NCBI RefSeq assembly: GCF_900109095.1 | Contig: NZ_FNYZ01000014.1 | Coordinates: 62,001-126,000 of the forward strand | Source: Sphingobium sp. AP50 | GTDB taxonomy: Bacteria; Pseudomonadota; Alphaproteobacteria; Sphingomonadales; Sphingomonadaceae | Direction of reading: 5' to 3' | DNA length: 64,000 nucleotides | Position numbers and translations under genes: made by a program | Shown here: piece after piece, positions 50,641-60,500 of the stretch | Numbering within the stretch: the first letter of the stretch is position 1 | Layout: each line of letters starts with the position of its first letter | Notes under the pieces: generated by a model | What the model was told of the DNA's origin: nothing | Seen by the model: only the letters and a program-made list of their open reading frames with translations | The model's database searches: none

Positions 50641-52371
50641 ATGACCAGCACCCATCTGCTCTCTGCGCTGATGCCCGTGATTGTTCTACTCGCATTCGGC
50701 ATCGGCGCAGCGATCTTGTCGCGTTGGATCGGTCTCAGCCCGATCGTGGGTTACCTAACTCTTGGCCTTGTGCTCAAAGCCGTTGGACTACCGCTCGGGC
50801 CGTCGCAGCAGACGATCGACGTGCTTGCTGAACTTGGCGTCTTGTTTCTGCTGTTTGATATTGGCCTGCACTTCTCGTTTCGAAAGGTTCGTGCACAAGC
50901 TAGCGACATCTTCGGCTTCGGACCGGCACAGGTTGCAATCGCCACATCCATCGTCGGTGTAATTGCCTGGATGTCTGGCATTGCTTTTGGCGCAGCATTG
51001 CTTCTTGGCGCGACGCTTGCCCTATCTTCGACAGCCGTCGTTGCTCGGATCATCGCAGATCGCCATCAACAGGATTGCCCTGTCGGCGTCACCGCTACAG
51101 CCATACTTGTCTTCCAGGACCTCGCTGGAATCTTTGTCCTAATTATTGCCGCGTCCATTGGCTCGGGTGCCTCGCCGATCGGAACGTCGATCGACGCGCT
51201 CGGCAAAGCTGCGGCGTGTTTTGGCGCGGCAATGCTTCTCGGCAAGATTGCCGTTCAGCCTGTTCTCAATATCATTGCGCGCGCGCGGAACGAGGAAATC
51301 TTCACTGCAGTGGCTCTACTCGTCGCGCTTGCGACGGGCTGGGTGACGGGCAGCCTCGGCCTCTCTGTCACCCTTGGCGCATTTCTTGGCGGCGCCATGC
51401 TCGCCGACACTCCGTTCCGGCCGATCATCCAGTCAGAGATCAAGCCCTTCCGAGGACTCCTGCTGGGATTTTTCTTTGTCTCCGTAGGCCTATCGCTCGA
51501 TGTCGAGTCTGTCGTTTCCCATTGGTATTTGATTGTCTTTGCCGCAGCCGGTCTCCTCGGCCTGAAGATCACGGCAAACATGGCCGCCAGCCTACTATTC
51601 CAATGGTCGGTCCCCGGGTCTGTGCATCTCGCATTCCTGCTCGCGCAAGGCTCCGAATTCGCGTTCGTGATTTTCAGTCTCCCGCCTGTACAACTGCTGT
51701 TGGGCCCGCAACTAACAGCCGTCATCGTACCGGCTGTTGCCCTGACGCTTGTGATCACGCCCAATATCGCCACATGGGGACGCACTCTAGCAGGGCGTCT
51801 GCGGGCGAACCGGTCAGGCATCGAGGACCCCGAACTCCTCCCCAACGCAGCCCTGGGCCCCGTACTCATTGTCGGGATGGGCCCGGTCGGCCGTGCGATT
51901 GCCGATGCGCTGGGGCATTTCGACATCGGCTACATGGCGATGGAATCTGACCAGCGTCGTCTTCGCGAGGCGCTTGCGGATGGATATCGAGTTGCCTTCG
52001 GCGACATCACCGATCCGCGAATGTGGGAGCCGGTCTCGCTTGCCGGACGTCGTATCAGCGTACTCACCGAGCCGTTGTTGGATATCGCTTCTCGCATTAC
52101 CCCGATAGCGCAGCATTATTTTCCATATGTGACCCGGCTTGCCGTCGTTTCCTCCACCGCCGAAGCGGTAAGGTTCGCCGAGGCTGGACTTCAGCCAATC
52201 GTCGAGCGTGCAGGGTCTAGCGGTCTTGATACGGTAGAGGCCGTGCTCGACGGTCTGGATATCGATCCGGTCGCCCGCGCCGAATGGATCAACGATCGGC
52301 GCGCGCGCCATGCAGCCGAGAAAACAAATGCGCCGGATGACACGGTCATGGGTATGAGCGTGGTCGCGTGA
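50641..52371 (+). CDS. CPA2 family cation/proton antiporter with TrkA-N domain (KefB/YbaL-like)
   Basis: The 576-aa product has about 12 membrane segments with SPIVGYLTLGLVLKAVGL, LLFDIGLHFS, LALSSTAVVARII, LVFQDLAGI and LAQGSEFAFVIFSL, all typical of CPA2 antiporters. A C-terminal Rossmann domain is present (PVLIVGMGPVGRAIADALG, VAFGDITDP). It likely exchanges K+ or Na+ for H+ and is gated by nucleotide. The start is ATG 50641. A CATAC half-site (50496-50500) lies 140 bp upstream. Confidence 0.9.
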   Translation: MTSTHLLSALMPVIVLLAFGIGAAILSRWIGLSPIVGYLTLGLVLKAVGLPLGPSQQTIDVLAELGVLFLLFDIGLHFSFRKVRAQASDIFGFGPAQVAIATSIVGVIAWMSGIAFGAALLLGATLALSSTAVVARIIADRHQQDCPVGVTATAILVFQDLAGIFVLIIAASIGSGASPIGTSIDALGKAAACFGAAMLLGKIAVQPVLNIIARARNEEIFTAVALLVALATGWVTGSLGLSVTLGAFLGGAMLADTPFRPIIQSEIKPFRGLLLGFFFVSVGLSLDVESVVSHWYLIVFAAAGLLGLKITANMAASLLFQWSVPGSVHLAFLLAQGSEFAFVIFSLPPVQLLLGPQLTAVIVPAVALTLVITPNIATWGRTLAGRLRANRSGIEDPELLPNAALGPVLIVGMGPVGRAIADALGHFDIGYMAMESDQRRLREALADGYRVAFGDITDPRMWEPVSLAGRRISVLTEPLLDIASRITPIAQHYFPYVTRLAVVSSTAEAVRFAEAGLQPIVERAGSSGLDTVEAVLDGLDIDPVARAEWINDRRARHAAEKTNAPDDTVMGMSVVA

Positions 52372-52430
52372 TTTATAAATCTGCACGACGCAAAAACGAA
52401 GCAGTCGACGACGCGCGGCTCTCGTACTTT

Positions 52431-52444
52431 CATACCTACGTATG
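52431..52444. promoter_or_regulatory. CATAC-N4-GTATG dyad, perfect copy (formate/nitrite channel promoter)
   Basis: CATAC-CTAC-GTATG is a perfect inverted repeat 140 bp upstream of the channel gene. Confidence 0.65.
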
Positions 52445-52584
52445 CTTGGTTTGTACCAGCTTGTCCTTACACCATGACGGGCAAAGAATAGGGTCGTTAC
52501 CCGCAACGCACTGGGATGCAAATCGGGTCACCGCGAGCATTTTACGGGATCTCGCGCCCGCCCGATGGGGAGGAATACCCGACG

Positions 52585-53403
52585 ATGTATGAGCCCACGA
52601 TAACGCATTTCGCAGAACTAGCTCGCGAAAAGGCAGATGCCTTGAAGCGATCACCAGCCGGCTTCTTTATCGCGGCAGCTTGCGCCGGCGCATATATCGG
52701 TATCGCCATGATCCTTGCCCTGAGCGTAGGCTCCGGCATTCCGGCGGCTTTGCGACCACTTGTCATGGGCTCGGTCTTCGGTATCGGCCTGATCCTGACC
52801 GTCTTTGCGGGTGCTGAGCTTTTCACTGGCTACGTGATGTATCTGGGTTTTGGTCTCGCGCGGCATACCGTCGGTGGCTACGACATCGCGCGCCTGCTCG
52901 TAGTTGTGTGGCTAGGCAACCTGGCCGGCGCAATGGCGCTATGTGCTCTTTTCAACGCTGGCGGAGGAGGCTCGATCTTCGCCGGGACGGCCGATGCCCT
53001 TCACCTATATGCCAGCCATAAGGTCGCGAGCACGACCGGCGCACTCTTTGCAAGAGCCGTGTTGTGCAACTGGCTTGTCTGCCTGGCAATCTGGACGGCA
53101 GCCCGGGTGCAGGGAGACGCAGCCAAATGCATCGTCCTAGCCTGGATCCTCATGGCGTTCGTCGCCTCAGGCTTTGAACATTCTGTCGCCAACATGACTG
53201 CGCTCACGCTCGGTCTTCTGGCGCCGGGATCAACGATCGACCTGTTCGGCGTTGGCCGCAACCTCGTGATTGTCTCGATCGGCAATGTCGCAGGCGGTCT
53301 CGTTTTCATCGTTGGCAGCTATCTTGCTGCGGCACGGACCGACGGGCCTGGGGAGCCACGCCACGATTCCGGAACGCTGCCCAATCACAAGCGGCTCAGA
53401 TGA
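52585..53403 (+). CDS. Formate/nitrite transporter family channel (FocA/NirC-like)
   Basis: The 272-aa product has six hydrophobic helices and the FNT pattern: FFIAAACAGAYIGIAMILALSVG, GAELFTGYVMYLGFGLA, LVVVWLGNLAGAMALCALF, and FVASGFEHSVANMTALTLGL near the end. This last segment is characteristic of the fifth helix. Such pentameric channels carry formate, nitrite or similar small anions. NirC-like is as likely as FocA-like. GGGGAGGA precedes ATG 52585. It is followed 42 bp later by a DUF305 gene. Confidence 0.92.
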   Translation: MYEPTITHFAELAREKADALKRSPAGFFIAAACAGAYIGIAMILALSVGSGIPAALRPLVMGSVFGIGLILTVFAGAELFTGYVMYLGFGLARHTVGGYDIARLLVVVWLGNLAGAMALCALFNAGGGGSIFAGTADALHLYASHKVASTTGALFARAVLCNWLVCLAIWTAARVQGDAAKCIVLAWILMAFVASGFEHSVANMTALTLGLLAPGSTIDLFGVGRNLVIVSIGNVAGGLVFIVGSYLAAARTDGPGEPRHDSGTLPNHKRLR

Positions 53404-53445
53404 CCGACATTCGCCCCCAGAGATACCTTCACAAGAGTTTCCGAC

Positions 53446-53928
53446 ATGCGCACACAGAATTCAGCTAACCGTTCGAGGGCATTGACTGGCTTGATGAGGT
53501 CCTTGGCGGCTTGCACTCGCAGGATATCGGATAGCCACGGCAAAACATTGCTAGCGGCCGCGTTCGGGCTGACCATTGGCATCGCAGCGACCGCCCAGGC
53601 CAAAGCGCCCACCGAATTCGCAGAACTCCTATCGGGAGCCATGGATCGCATGATGGCGGCCATGGAGACCACGCCAACCGGCGACGTCGATAGAGACTTT
53701 GTCGCGGCGATGGAGCCGCATCATCAAGGCGCGATCGACATGGCAATTGCCGAACTGAGATTCGGCAAAAACGAGCAACTGCGCCGGATCGCCCAAGAGA
53801 TCATCGTCGATCAGCAGCAGGAGATCGCGGCTATGCGCATGGCAGTAGGCCTTCCACTGCCAGCGAGCGCGCCTGTTCCCACCAGTCCAACCCATGTTCA
53901 CACCTCTGTAGGAGACGCGCCGCAATGA
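53446..53928 (+). CDS. DUF305 family periplasmic protein
   Basis: The 160-aa product has a hydrophobic leader (about 34-52, cleavage near AQAKA) and the DUF305 domain. This contains FVAAMEPHHQGAIDMAIAELRFGKNEQLRRIAQEIIVDQQQEIAAM. The HHQGAIDMA motif carries the metal-ligand histidines and methionines; the family is linked to copper handling. A His-rich tail follows (THVHTSV). It is followed by the YncE-like gene with a 4-nt overlap, so the two form a pair. Confidence 0.85.
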   Translation: MRTQNSANRSRALTGLMRSLAACTRRISDSHGKTLLAAAFGLTIGIAATAQAKAPTEFAELLSGAMDRMMAAMETTPTGDVDRDFVAAMEPHHQGAIDMAIAELRFGKNEQLRRIAQEIIVDQQQEIAAMRMAVGLPLPASAPVPTSPTHVHTSVGDAPQ

Positions 53929-55355
53929 AGACCTTCGCTGCACTTGCCGCCATAGTCATGTCCACTAGCGTAGCCCACGCACAGCAGGCGCCGTGGGCAG
54001 CAAAGGACAAACCCATTTCCGGCAGCGATCGGATCTATGCCGCCGAACAATTCTCGAACACGGTGTCAGTGTCTGATCCATCGACCAACACCTTGTTGGG
54101 GGTTATTCGGCTCGGCGAGCCCCAGCCTATGAACTTCTCGCCCCTCTATAAAGGGCAAGTTCTGGTCCACGGGCTTGGATTTTCTCCAGACGGCCGCACA
54201 CTAGCGGTGGTCTCGATCGGCTCCAATTCCGTCACTTTCATCGACACGGCCACAAACAGTGTCAAGCACACGACCTATGTCGGTCGCAGCCCCCACGAAG
54301 CCTTTTTCACGCCCGATGGCAAGGAAGTTTGGGTGACCGTGCGCGGAGAGGACTATATAGCCGTTCTCGACGCTACGACCTATGTCGAAAAAGCGCGCGT
54401 GAAAACGCCGGGCGGGCCCGGTATGACGATCTTCTCGCCCGATGGGCGCTACGCCTATATATGCTCGTCTTTCAATCCCGAACTTGTCGTAATCGACGTC
54501 GCTGATCGCAAGCCCGCAGGCCGGGTTGTGCAGCCCAGTCCATTCTGCCCCAATACCGCAGCGACGCCAGATGGTAAGCAAGTATGGTTCACTCTGAAGG
54601 ATGTCGGCAAGACTGTCATTTTCTCCGCGCGGCCGCCATTCACGGTCCTCAAGACCATCGACACGGGACCAATTACCAATCACGTGAACTTTGCTCGTAC
54701 GGCCCGAGGGCTCATCGCCTATGTTACGATCGGCGGAACGAACCAGGTGAAGGCATATCGTACCGACACGTTCGCGTCCGTTGCAGACATCGACGTTGGT
54801 GCCCTTCCCCATGGTGTATGGCCGTCTGGCGACGGCACGCGGATCTATGTTGGCCTCGAAAACGCTGACGCCCTCGCCGCAATCGACACCGCGACAAACA
54901 AGGTGGTGGCACAAATACCAATTGGTCAGGCACCACAAGCAATCGCTTATGTTCCTGGCGCTGTCGCTACTGGGGCTGGAACCGGTAACCTGCAACCGTT
55001 GGGCATTGCTGGCAACACCGCTCACCTGTCACTGGCAGCGGTCAATGGCAAGACGCCGCTCACGACGGTCACCCTCTTCGATCAAGGCTTGATCCAGATC
55101 CTTCAGGCAGCCGTAACCGGTCTTGCACCGAAGCAGCCTTACGTCCTGGCCTTGTCAGATCGCTCCGATGGGAGCGGAAGTCTTGAACCCCTTGCAAAAT
55201 TTATGACCAATCCGGCAGGCGCCGCGATCGTGAACGCCACAGGTCCCATCCGGCAGATTGTTCGGCCGGACGCATCGGAAGCGAAGCGTTATCTGGTTAT
55301 CACCACATCGGTTGATGGCAAAAGGGGAGCTGTGGTCCAGACCCAGGCGCCTTGA
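53925..55355 (+). CDS. YncE-family periplasmic beta-propeller protein
   Basis: The 476-aa product has a signal peptide (IVMSTSVAHA, cleavage near 19) and many NHL/YVTN-type propeller repeats. Examples are IYAAEQFSNTVSVSDPSTNTLLG, GFSPDGRTLAVVSIGSNSVTFID, PDGKEVWVTVRGEDYIAVLDATT and HGVWPSGDGTRIYVGLEN. A final domain of about 120 residues is outside the propeller. Such proteins often bind metals or act with DUF305 partners in copper or nitrite handling. The overlap with the DUF305 gene suggests a shared job. Confidence 0.85.
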   Translation: MKTFAALAAIVMSTSVAHAQQAPWAAKDKPISGSDRIYAAEQFSNTVSVSDPSTNTLLGVIRLGEPQPMNFSPLYKGQVLVHGLGFSPDGRTLAVVSIGSNSVTFIDTATNSVKHTTYVGRSPHEAFFTPDGKEVWVTVRGEDYIAVLDATTYVEKARVKTPGGPGMTIFSPDGRYAYICSSFNPELVVIDVADRKPAGRVVQPSPFCPNTAATPDGKQVWFTLKDVGKTVIFSARPPFTVLKTIDTGPITNHVNFARTARGLIAYVTIGGTNQVKAYRTDTFASVADIDVGALPHGVWPSGDGTRIYVGLENADALAAIDTATNKVVAQIPIGQAPQAIAYVPGAVATGAGTGNLQPLGIAGNTAHLSLAAVNGKTPLTTVTLFDQGLIQILQAAVTGLAPKQPYVLALSDRSDGSGSLEPLAKFMTNPAGAAIVNATGPIRQIVRPDASEAKRYLVITTSVDGKRGAVVQTQAP

Positions 55356-55374
55356 GCGCCCGTAGGGTCGGGAC

Positions 55375-55746
55375 TCAATCAGTGAGCGCGCGCTCAATAC
55401 AGGTGACGAGGTCTTCGCCGTCGAACGGCTTGCGCAACGCGCAGTACGCACCCGCCTTCTGGGCCTCAGCGCGCGCATCCTGTCCTGTGAAAGCGGAGAT
55501 CAGGATGATCGGCACTGTACGACCGGTCGCCTTCAGCGCGGAAATAAGCTCGATTCCCGTCATCCCCCCTGGCATCTGAACGTCGCTGACGACGCAATCG
55601 CACTCGCTCGCTGCCTGCGATTCAAGAAATCCTTCCGCGCTATCGAACAGCGCTACGCGATAGCCCAAGCTGCGGACGAGACCATCGAGCGACGACCGGA
55701 TGCCGGCGTCATCGTCGACGATCGTAATCAGCGGTTGATCTGTCAC
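55375..55746 (-). CDS. Single-domain response regulator (FixJ-like receiver)
   Basis: The 123-aa product is just a receiver domain: ITIVDDDAGIRSSLDGLVRSLGY, Asp in CDCVVSDVQMPGGMTGIELI, VPIILISAFTG and KAGAYCALRKPFDGEDLVTCIERAL. There is no output domain. FixJ-type receivers like this often pair with 'HEVNQPLAA' PAS kinases such as the one at 37505. It may act by protein contact or phosphate transfer. A TATAC half-site lies at 55826. Confidence 0.9.
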   Translation of the reverse strand: MTDQPLITIVDDDAGIRSSLDGLVRSLGYRVALFDSAEGFLESQAASECDCVVSDVQMPGGMTGIELISALKATGRTVPIILISAFTGQDARAEAQKAGAYCALRKPFDGEDLVTCIERALTD

Positions 55747-56460
55747 CTCTGCTCGTCCTTCGTCTCTTGCCGCGCTCCGTGCGTGACATAGTTCCCATCT
55801 GCACTGTCCGCGCCGCTTTCGAAATTATACGCGTGGCTGGCTGGCATGATCCCTGAAGCTGGTCTGTGTCACAAGAGCGCGAGCACATGCACCCCGCCTA
55901 GCCGCGTGTCCCGTGGGTATTCGCACAATAGAACTAGCTGTTGTGGCCGCAATATGCACAGCTAGACATGTCACCAAAGCAAACCCAAAATAAGCGCCCT
56001 CCCAACGAGCGAACCTCACACTATTGAAATCGATCGATAGGCGCTGGAATTTGCGCGGGACGGTCGGCAGCGCCTCCCTACCCTGAGTGATTTCTGCGCC
56101 AAACTGCTGAACTGCATCGCCAATCGATGCGTCGTCGCCTCCTTGCATCATGTATGCAATGAAGATTGCAGGGTCGCGCGCAGACATCTTCGAACCAGGG
56201 GTATGCCAACCGTGCGATCCCTGTTGGGCAAGTCTGTAAGCGAGACTGCGCCTTCGCGACGCAACTCCAGACGCGCCATGGCCAGGCGCCATGCAGAAAG
56301 CGCTATCCTGCTCGGACAGGCGCCGGCGGCTGTACAAGTCAGACACTGGTATGAGAGGGTCAGACGATCGTCTCCTGCCAGCATACGGTCGCACGAAAGC
56401 TCTATGGGCCCGTTCGGCATAGATCGTCACCAGCACCACCGTCCCTTCTCAAGGAGCTGC
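55747..56460. other. Long intergenic region before the hydrolase
   Basis: No gene is supported. Overlapping minus frames exist (for example 55825-56439) but lack ribosome sites and known motifs. A CATAC-type dyad lies at 56340, a CATAC half-site at about 56392, and a TATAC half-site at 55826. Confidence 0.45.
56340..56353. promoter_or_regulatory. CATAC-N4-GTATG-type dyad, one mismatch (hydrolase promoter)
   Basis: CAGAC-ACTG-GTATG lies 107 bp upstream of the chloroperoxidase-like hydrolase. Confidence 0.45.
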
Positions 56461-57285
56461 ATGATGAGCACGATCACCACCAAAGATGGTACCAAGATTT
56501 TCTACAAGGATTGGGGATCGGGCCAGCCCATAACGTTTTCGCATGGATGGCCGCTCGCAGCTGACGCCTGGGACCATCAGATGATGTTTTTCGGTGCGCG
56601 AGGTTATCGTGTGATTGCACATGATCGGCGCGGTCACGGGCGTTCGGACCAGACTTGGGACGGCAACAATATGGACCAGTATGCCGACGATCTGGCGGAA
56701 CTTATCGAAGCGCTTGACCTGCGCGACGTCATTATGATCGGCCATTCGACCGGCGGCGGCGAAGTTGCCCGCTATATCGGGCGGCACGGAACGGCAAGGG
56801 TCGCCAAGGCGGTTCTGCTCGGCGCCGTGCCTCCAATCATGTTGAAAAGCGAAAGCAATCCCGAGGGGACGCCCCTCGAGGTTTTTGACAATATCCGCGC
56901 GGGCACGCTCGCCGACCGGGCAAGCTTCTTCAAGGAATTGTCGGTGCCTTTCTACGGATTCAACCGCGAGGGCGTGAAGGTCGCCGAAGGCTTGCGCGAC
57001 ACTTTCGAACTGATGGGTGTTCAAGCGGGTGTAAAGGCGGCCTTCGATTGCATCTATGAGTTCTCGCAGACCGACTTCACCGAGGATCTGAAGAAAATGA
57101 CGATCCCGACCCTCGTCGCCCACGGCGAAGACGATCAGATCGTGCCGATCGCTGCCTCCGCCCACAAGACAATCAAGCTTGTCCCGAACGGCACATTGAA
57201 AACATATCCCGGCGGATCCCACGGCTTAGCCCAGGTTTCGCCTGATGCCTTCAATCAGGACGTGCTCGACTTTATCAAAAGCTGA
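56461..57285 (+). CDS. Chloroperoxidase-like alpha/beta hydrolase
   Basis: The 274-aa product is a cytoplasmic alpha/beta hydrolase of the non-haem chloroperoxidase/esterase group. It has ITTKDGTKIFYKDWGSGQPI, FSHGWPLAADAWDHQM, DRRGHGRSDQTWDGNNMDQYADD, nucleophile Ser in MIGHSTGGGE, GEDDQIVPI (acid), and catalytic His in YPGGSHGLAQ. The family also includes arylesterases and lactonases, so the physiological substrate is open. AAGGAG precedes ATG 56461. A strong hairpin lies just beyond its stop. Confidence 0.92.
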   Translation: MMSTITTKDGTKIFYKDWGSGQPITFSHGWPLAADAWDHQMMFFGARGYRVIAHDRRGHGRSDQTWDGNNMDQYADDLAELIEALDLRDVIMIGHSTGGGEVARYIGRHGTARVAKAVLLGAVPPIMLKSESNPEGTPLEVFDNIRAGTLADRASFFKELSVPFYGFNREGVKVAEGLRDTFELMGVQAGVKAAFDCIYEFSQTDFTEDLKKMTIPTLVAHGEDDQIVPIAASAHKTIKLVPNGTLKTYPGGSHGLAQVSPDAFNQDVLDFIKS

Positions 57286-57298
57286 ACACCGTTCCGGG

Positions 57299-57325
57299 GG
57301 CGCTGTGCCGTGCTCGGACAGCGCC
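57299..57325 (+). terminator. Hairpin after the chloroperoxidase-like gene
   Basis: GGCGCTGT and ACAGCGCC form an 8-bp stem with an 11-nt loop starting 13 bp after the stop codon. There is no T-run, so termination efficiency is uncertain. Confidence 0.4.
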
Positions 57326-57507
57326 TCCTGCCTGACAAGCGACCGATCGTTCAAGCAATACGGCATGCCAAATAGGAAGCAGAGGACAAGTCAAAGCGCC
57401 TGCGCTTTTGACGTATCGATCTTCACACGATCTGACGCAAACTTACCGACCGACAGCGAACTTCAGGGTTCAGCGACGCTAGGTAGCTGACCTCCGATAT
57501 CATCGCT

Positions 57508-60500
57508 CTAGCGACGCCAGCGCCAGAACCCAGATCTGCGGGTATGGTCGACCTTATAGGCAAGCCGCGCGGGAACGATGAGTTGAACGGTTGTCCCGGT
57601 GGATGGTCCGCTATCGATGTTAAGCCTCCCGCCGATACGGATGGCGCGTTCCCGCATGCCACTGAGCCCGAAATGACCTTCGCGTCCCCCGTGAACCAGA
57701 ACCTCCTCGTCGATTCCAACGCCATCGTCGGCTACCGTGATCTCCAGCCAGTCCGGTGAATATTTGACTGTGGCCCGGATATTGCTGGCTTGCGCGTGAC
57801 GCGCAGCATTTCGGAACGCCTCGCCTGCAACTAGGCTAGCCTCCTCGGCAACCAACTGCGTGAGAAGGCGCTCTTCGCCTTCGGTATCGACGCAAATTTG
57901 CACATCTTCGGCTACAGGCGACCCACTTGCAATTTCTTCAATCTGGCGATGCAGAGCAACGGTGCGCGCGCGCTTCAATCCCGCAACATGCTCGCGTCCG
58001 ACGGCGAGCGCGCGTTCGGTCTCGTCCAGCACGCTAGCGATCGCGTCGCGAGTGGGCATATCGATGCTGGGGCGAAGCGAAAGGCCATGAACGCGTATGA
58101 TAAGAGCTTGCACGCTTTGCAGCAGGGTGTCGTGAAGGTCCTGGGCGATACGTTCTCGTTCGTGAAGTTGCGTCTCCATTCGCTGCCGTATGCGGTTCGC
58201 CATGTAGTGAAGGCGGAGTTTATATAGGACGGTAATTAGCAAGAGCGCTGCCACAATGCACAACGCCTTGAACAACCAGCCTTGTAAGAAAGTCGGCGCG
58301 ATCGTGAATGTCGTCTCTGCTGCCACGGTGCTCCATGCCCCATTGCGATCAGCGGCAATGACGCGGAAGTGATACGTACCGGGGCTGAGCGCGGTATAGG
58401 TAGCGCTTCTGCTCGTCCCCCCGTCCACCCAGACATTATCGACGTTCGACAAGGTGTACCGAAAGCGCATGCGCTGGGGATCGGCATAGCGATAGGCGGT
58501 GAACCGGATTTCGACCCGTGTGGTGCCGCTCGGGAGACGTATAGCGGTAGGAGCCGGGCCGAATACACTGCGGGCGCGTATCTGGGTGATGACAGCGGTC
58601 GGCGGTGCAGTTGCGTTGGTGCCACGCGCCGGGTCGAAGCGCGCGAGGCCGCCGCTCGTCATAACCCATACGCGTCCTTCTGCATCCGAAGCTAAACTAT
58701 TCACGTTCCAGAAGACCGCGTTGCCCGGGATGCCGTCGGCCGAATCGTACAGATGCACGGGCGGCTTGAAATTCCGGTCGCCAAACGCCCGGTCGAGGTC
58801 GGCTGTCCGAAGCCGCGCAACACCATTGATACCCTGCACCCAGGTGTCGTCTCGTGTTTCGGCAATCCCGGACACGAAGGTGAGCCATGGAAAGCGGTCG
58901 CGAGAGAGGAACGTGAACCGCCGTCCGTCATACCGCAACAATCCGCGATCGCCGCCCAGATAGAGATGGCGCGTGCCTTGAAAGACGACCTCTGCGAAAC
59001 CCACCGGAAGTTGGCCTTGGCTCAGCAAAAGGGTTGACTGGTCACCATTCGAGCGGAACAGCCCGACACGGCCGATGTAGACGTAAACGCCTCCTTGGTG
59101 ATCGGCTGCGAGTGTGAGGTTAGCGGTGTGCTCGGTGTACTTCCCAAAATCTACCGTCCTCGCGCCAGCCGGACCTAGAAGCTTCAGTCGTGAATAGTCT
59201 GAGACCCACAAACGCCCGCGGCTGTCCTCAACGCAATGCAACACATTCGACGTGCCGAACGCCGTAGTGTCCACGAGCGATAGGGCTGGACGCGACGAAC
59301 CACCGGCGATGGTCAGGCGCTTGCCTGGTGCGGGAACCCACAGTCCGCCCGTCGAAGCGGGACAGAAGCTCGCTTTATAAGGAAGCACGAAGGATCGCTT
59401 CAAAAGTGCGCCTTCGGGCGTGATAGAGAAGATCGTCTCATGTTCGCGCAGCCACACTGTTCCAAGGCCGTCGCGCACTGCTGAATGGTCGAAATTGATT
59501 CCCTCGCGGCCCACCAGCTCGGTCGGGACATCGAAAGCGGTCTTGGCGAGCCGCTCAAGTCCCGCCTTGCCCGCTAGCCAGAGCCCGTTCTCACGGTCAA
59601 CAAACGCGGAGAAACCATAACTGACTTCGCCCCGCTCAAACGGCGACGCTCCAACCAGGCGCCACGGAAATTCCTTCGAATGGGTCCGTTCGAAGCGATC
59701 GATTTTCCCCGAGCCGTCTCCCAGCCAAAGGGCTCCGGACCGATCGAACGCAAGAAGCGCAAGCGACGATACCGCCATCTTGAACTCGCTACCAGCGATG
59801 CGAACGATGCCGCCATCAGATTGGGCCGTCCATTGCGTAAGCACGCCCTTCGACCACAGCCACAACTCTCCGCGCGGCGAGACTGCGACGTGCGCGTCAA
59901 TCGAAGTCGCCATCACCGTTTCTACAGATTTGCGGCCAGCGCGAAGGACCTTGAGCTTCCCATCGAGAACGTAGACGAGCGATCCGTTGCGAGCCACGAC
60001 GAAGCTGGTTCCGCCCAAGCCCAGCAACTTATCTTTGGCAACAGCGATCCAGCGCTCGCCGTCCAGTCGGTAGATTGTCACAATATGACCACTCGCCGCC
60101 ATGTACCAGCCGGTTCCGTCCGGGCCGCGAGCCATAAAGAAAGCCGTTCCCGGCAAACTTTGGACACGGGTCGTTCCGTCGTGGCGGCGTAGCGACAGTC
60201 CGCCATAATCGTGACCGACCCATAGGTCTCCATCAGGGGTGGCTAACAGCGTAACCACAGCTTCAGCGAGGGACGGCGACGCCCGCGGGGTCGGGATGCG
60301 TTCGAAGTTTACGCCATCGTACCGGTACAGGCCTCCAGCCGAGGCGATCCAGATAGCACCGGGCCCGTCCTGCGTAATCGTCCTTATGGAGGAAGGCGCA
60401 CCATCACGCTTCGCGAGCGAGGATTTTGCCCAGCCTGGTAGCGTGTCGGGTGTTGACGAATCCGCAGCCAAACCGCCGGTCACCCCGATGAACAGAGTAA

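Noticed and set aside
55825..56439. 204-codon minus-strand open frame
   Set aside because: It has no ribosome site, no known motif, and composition like noncoding DNA. It overlaps the upstream region of the hydrolase gene and a CATAC-type dyad.
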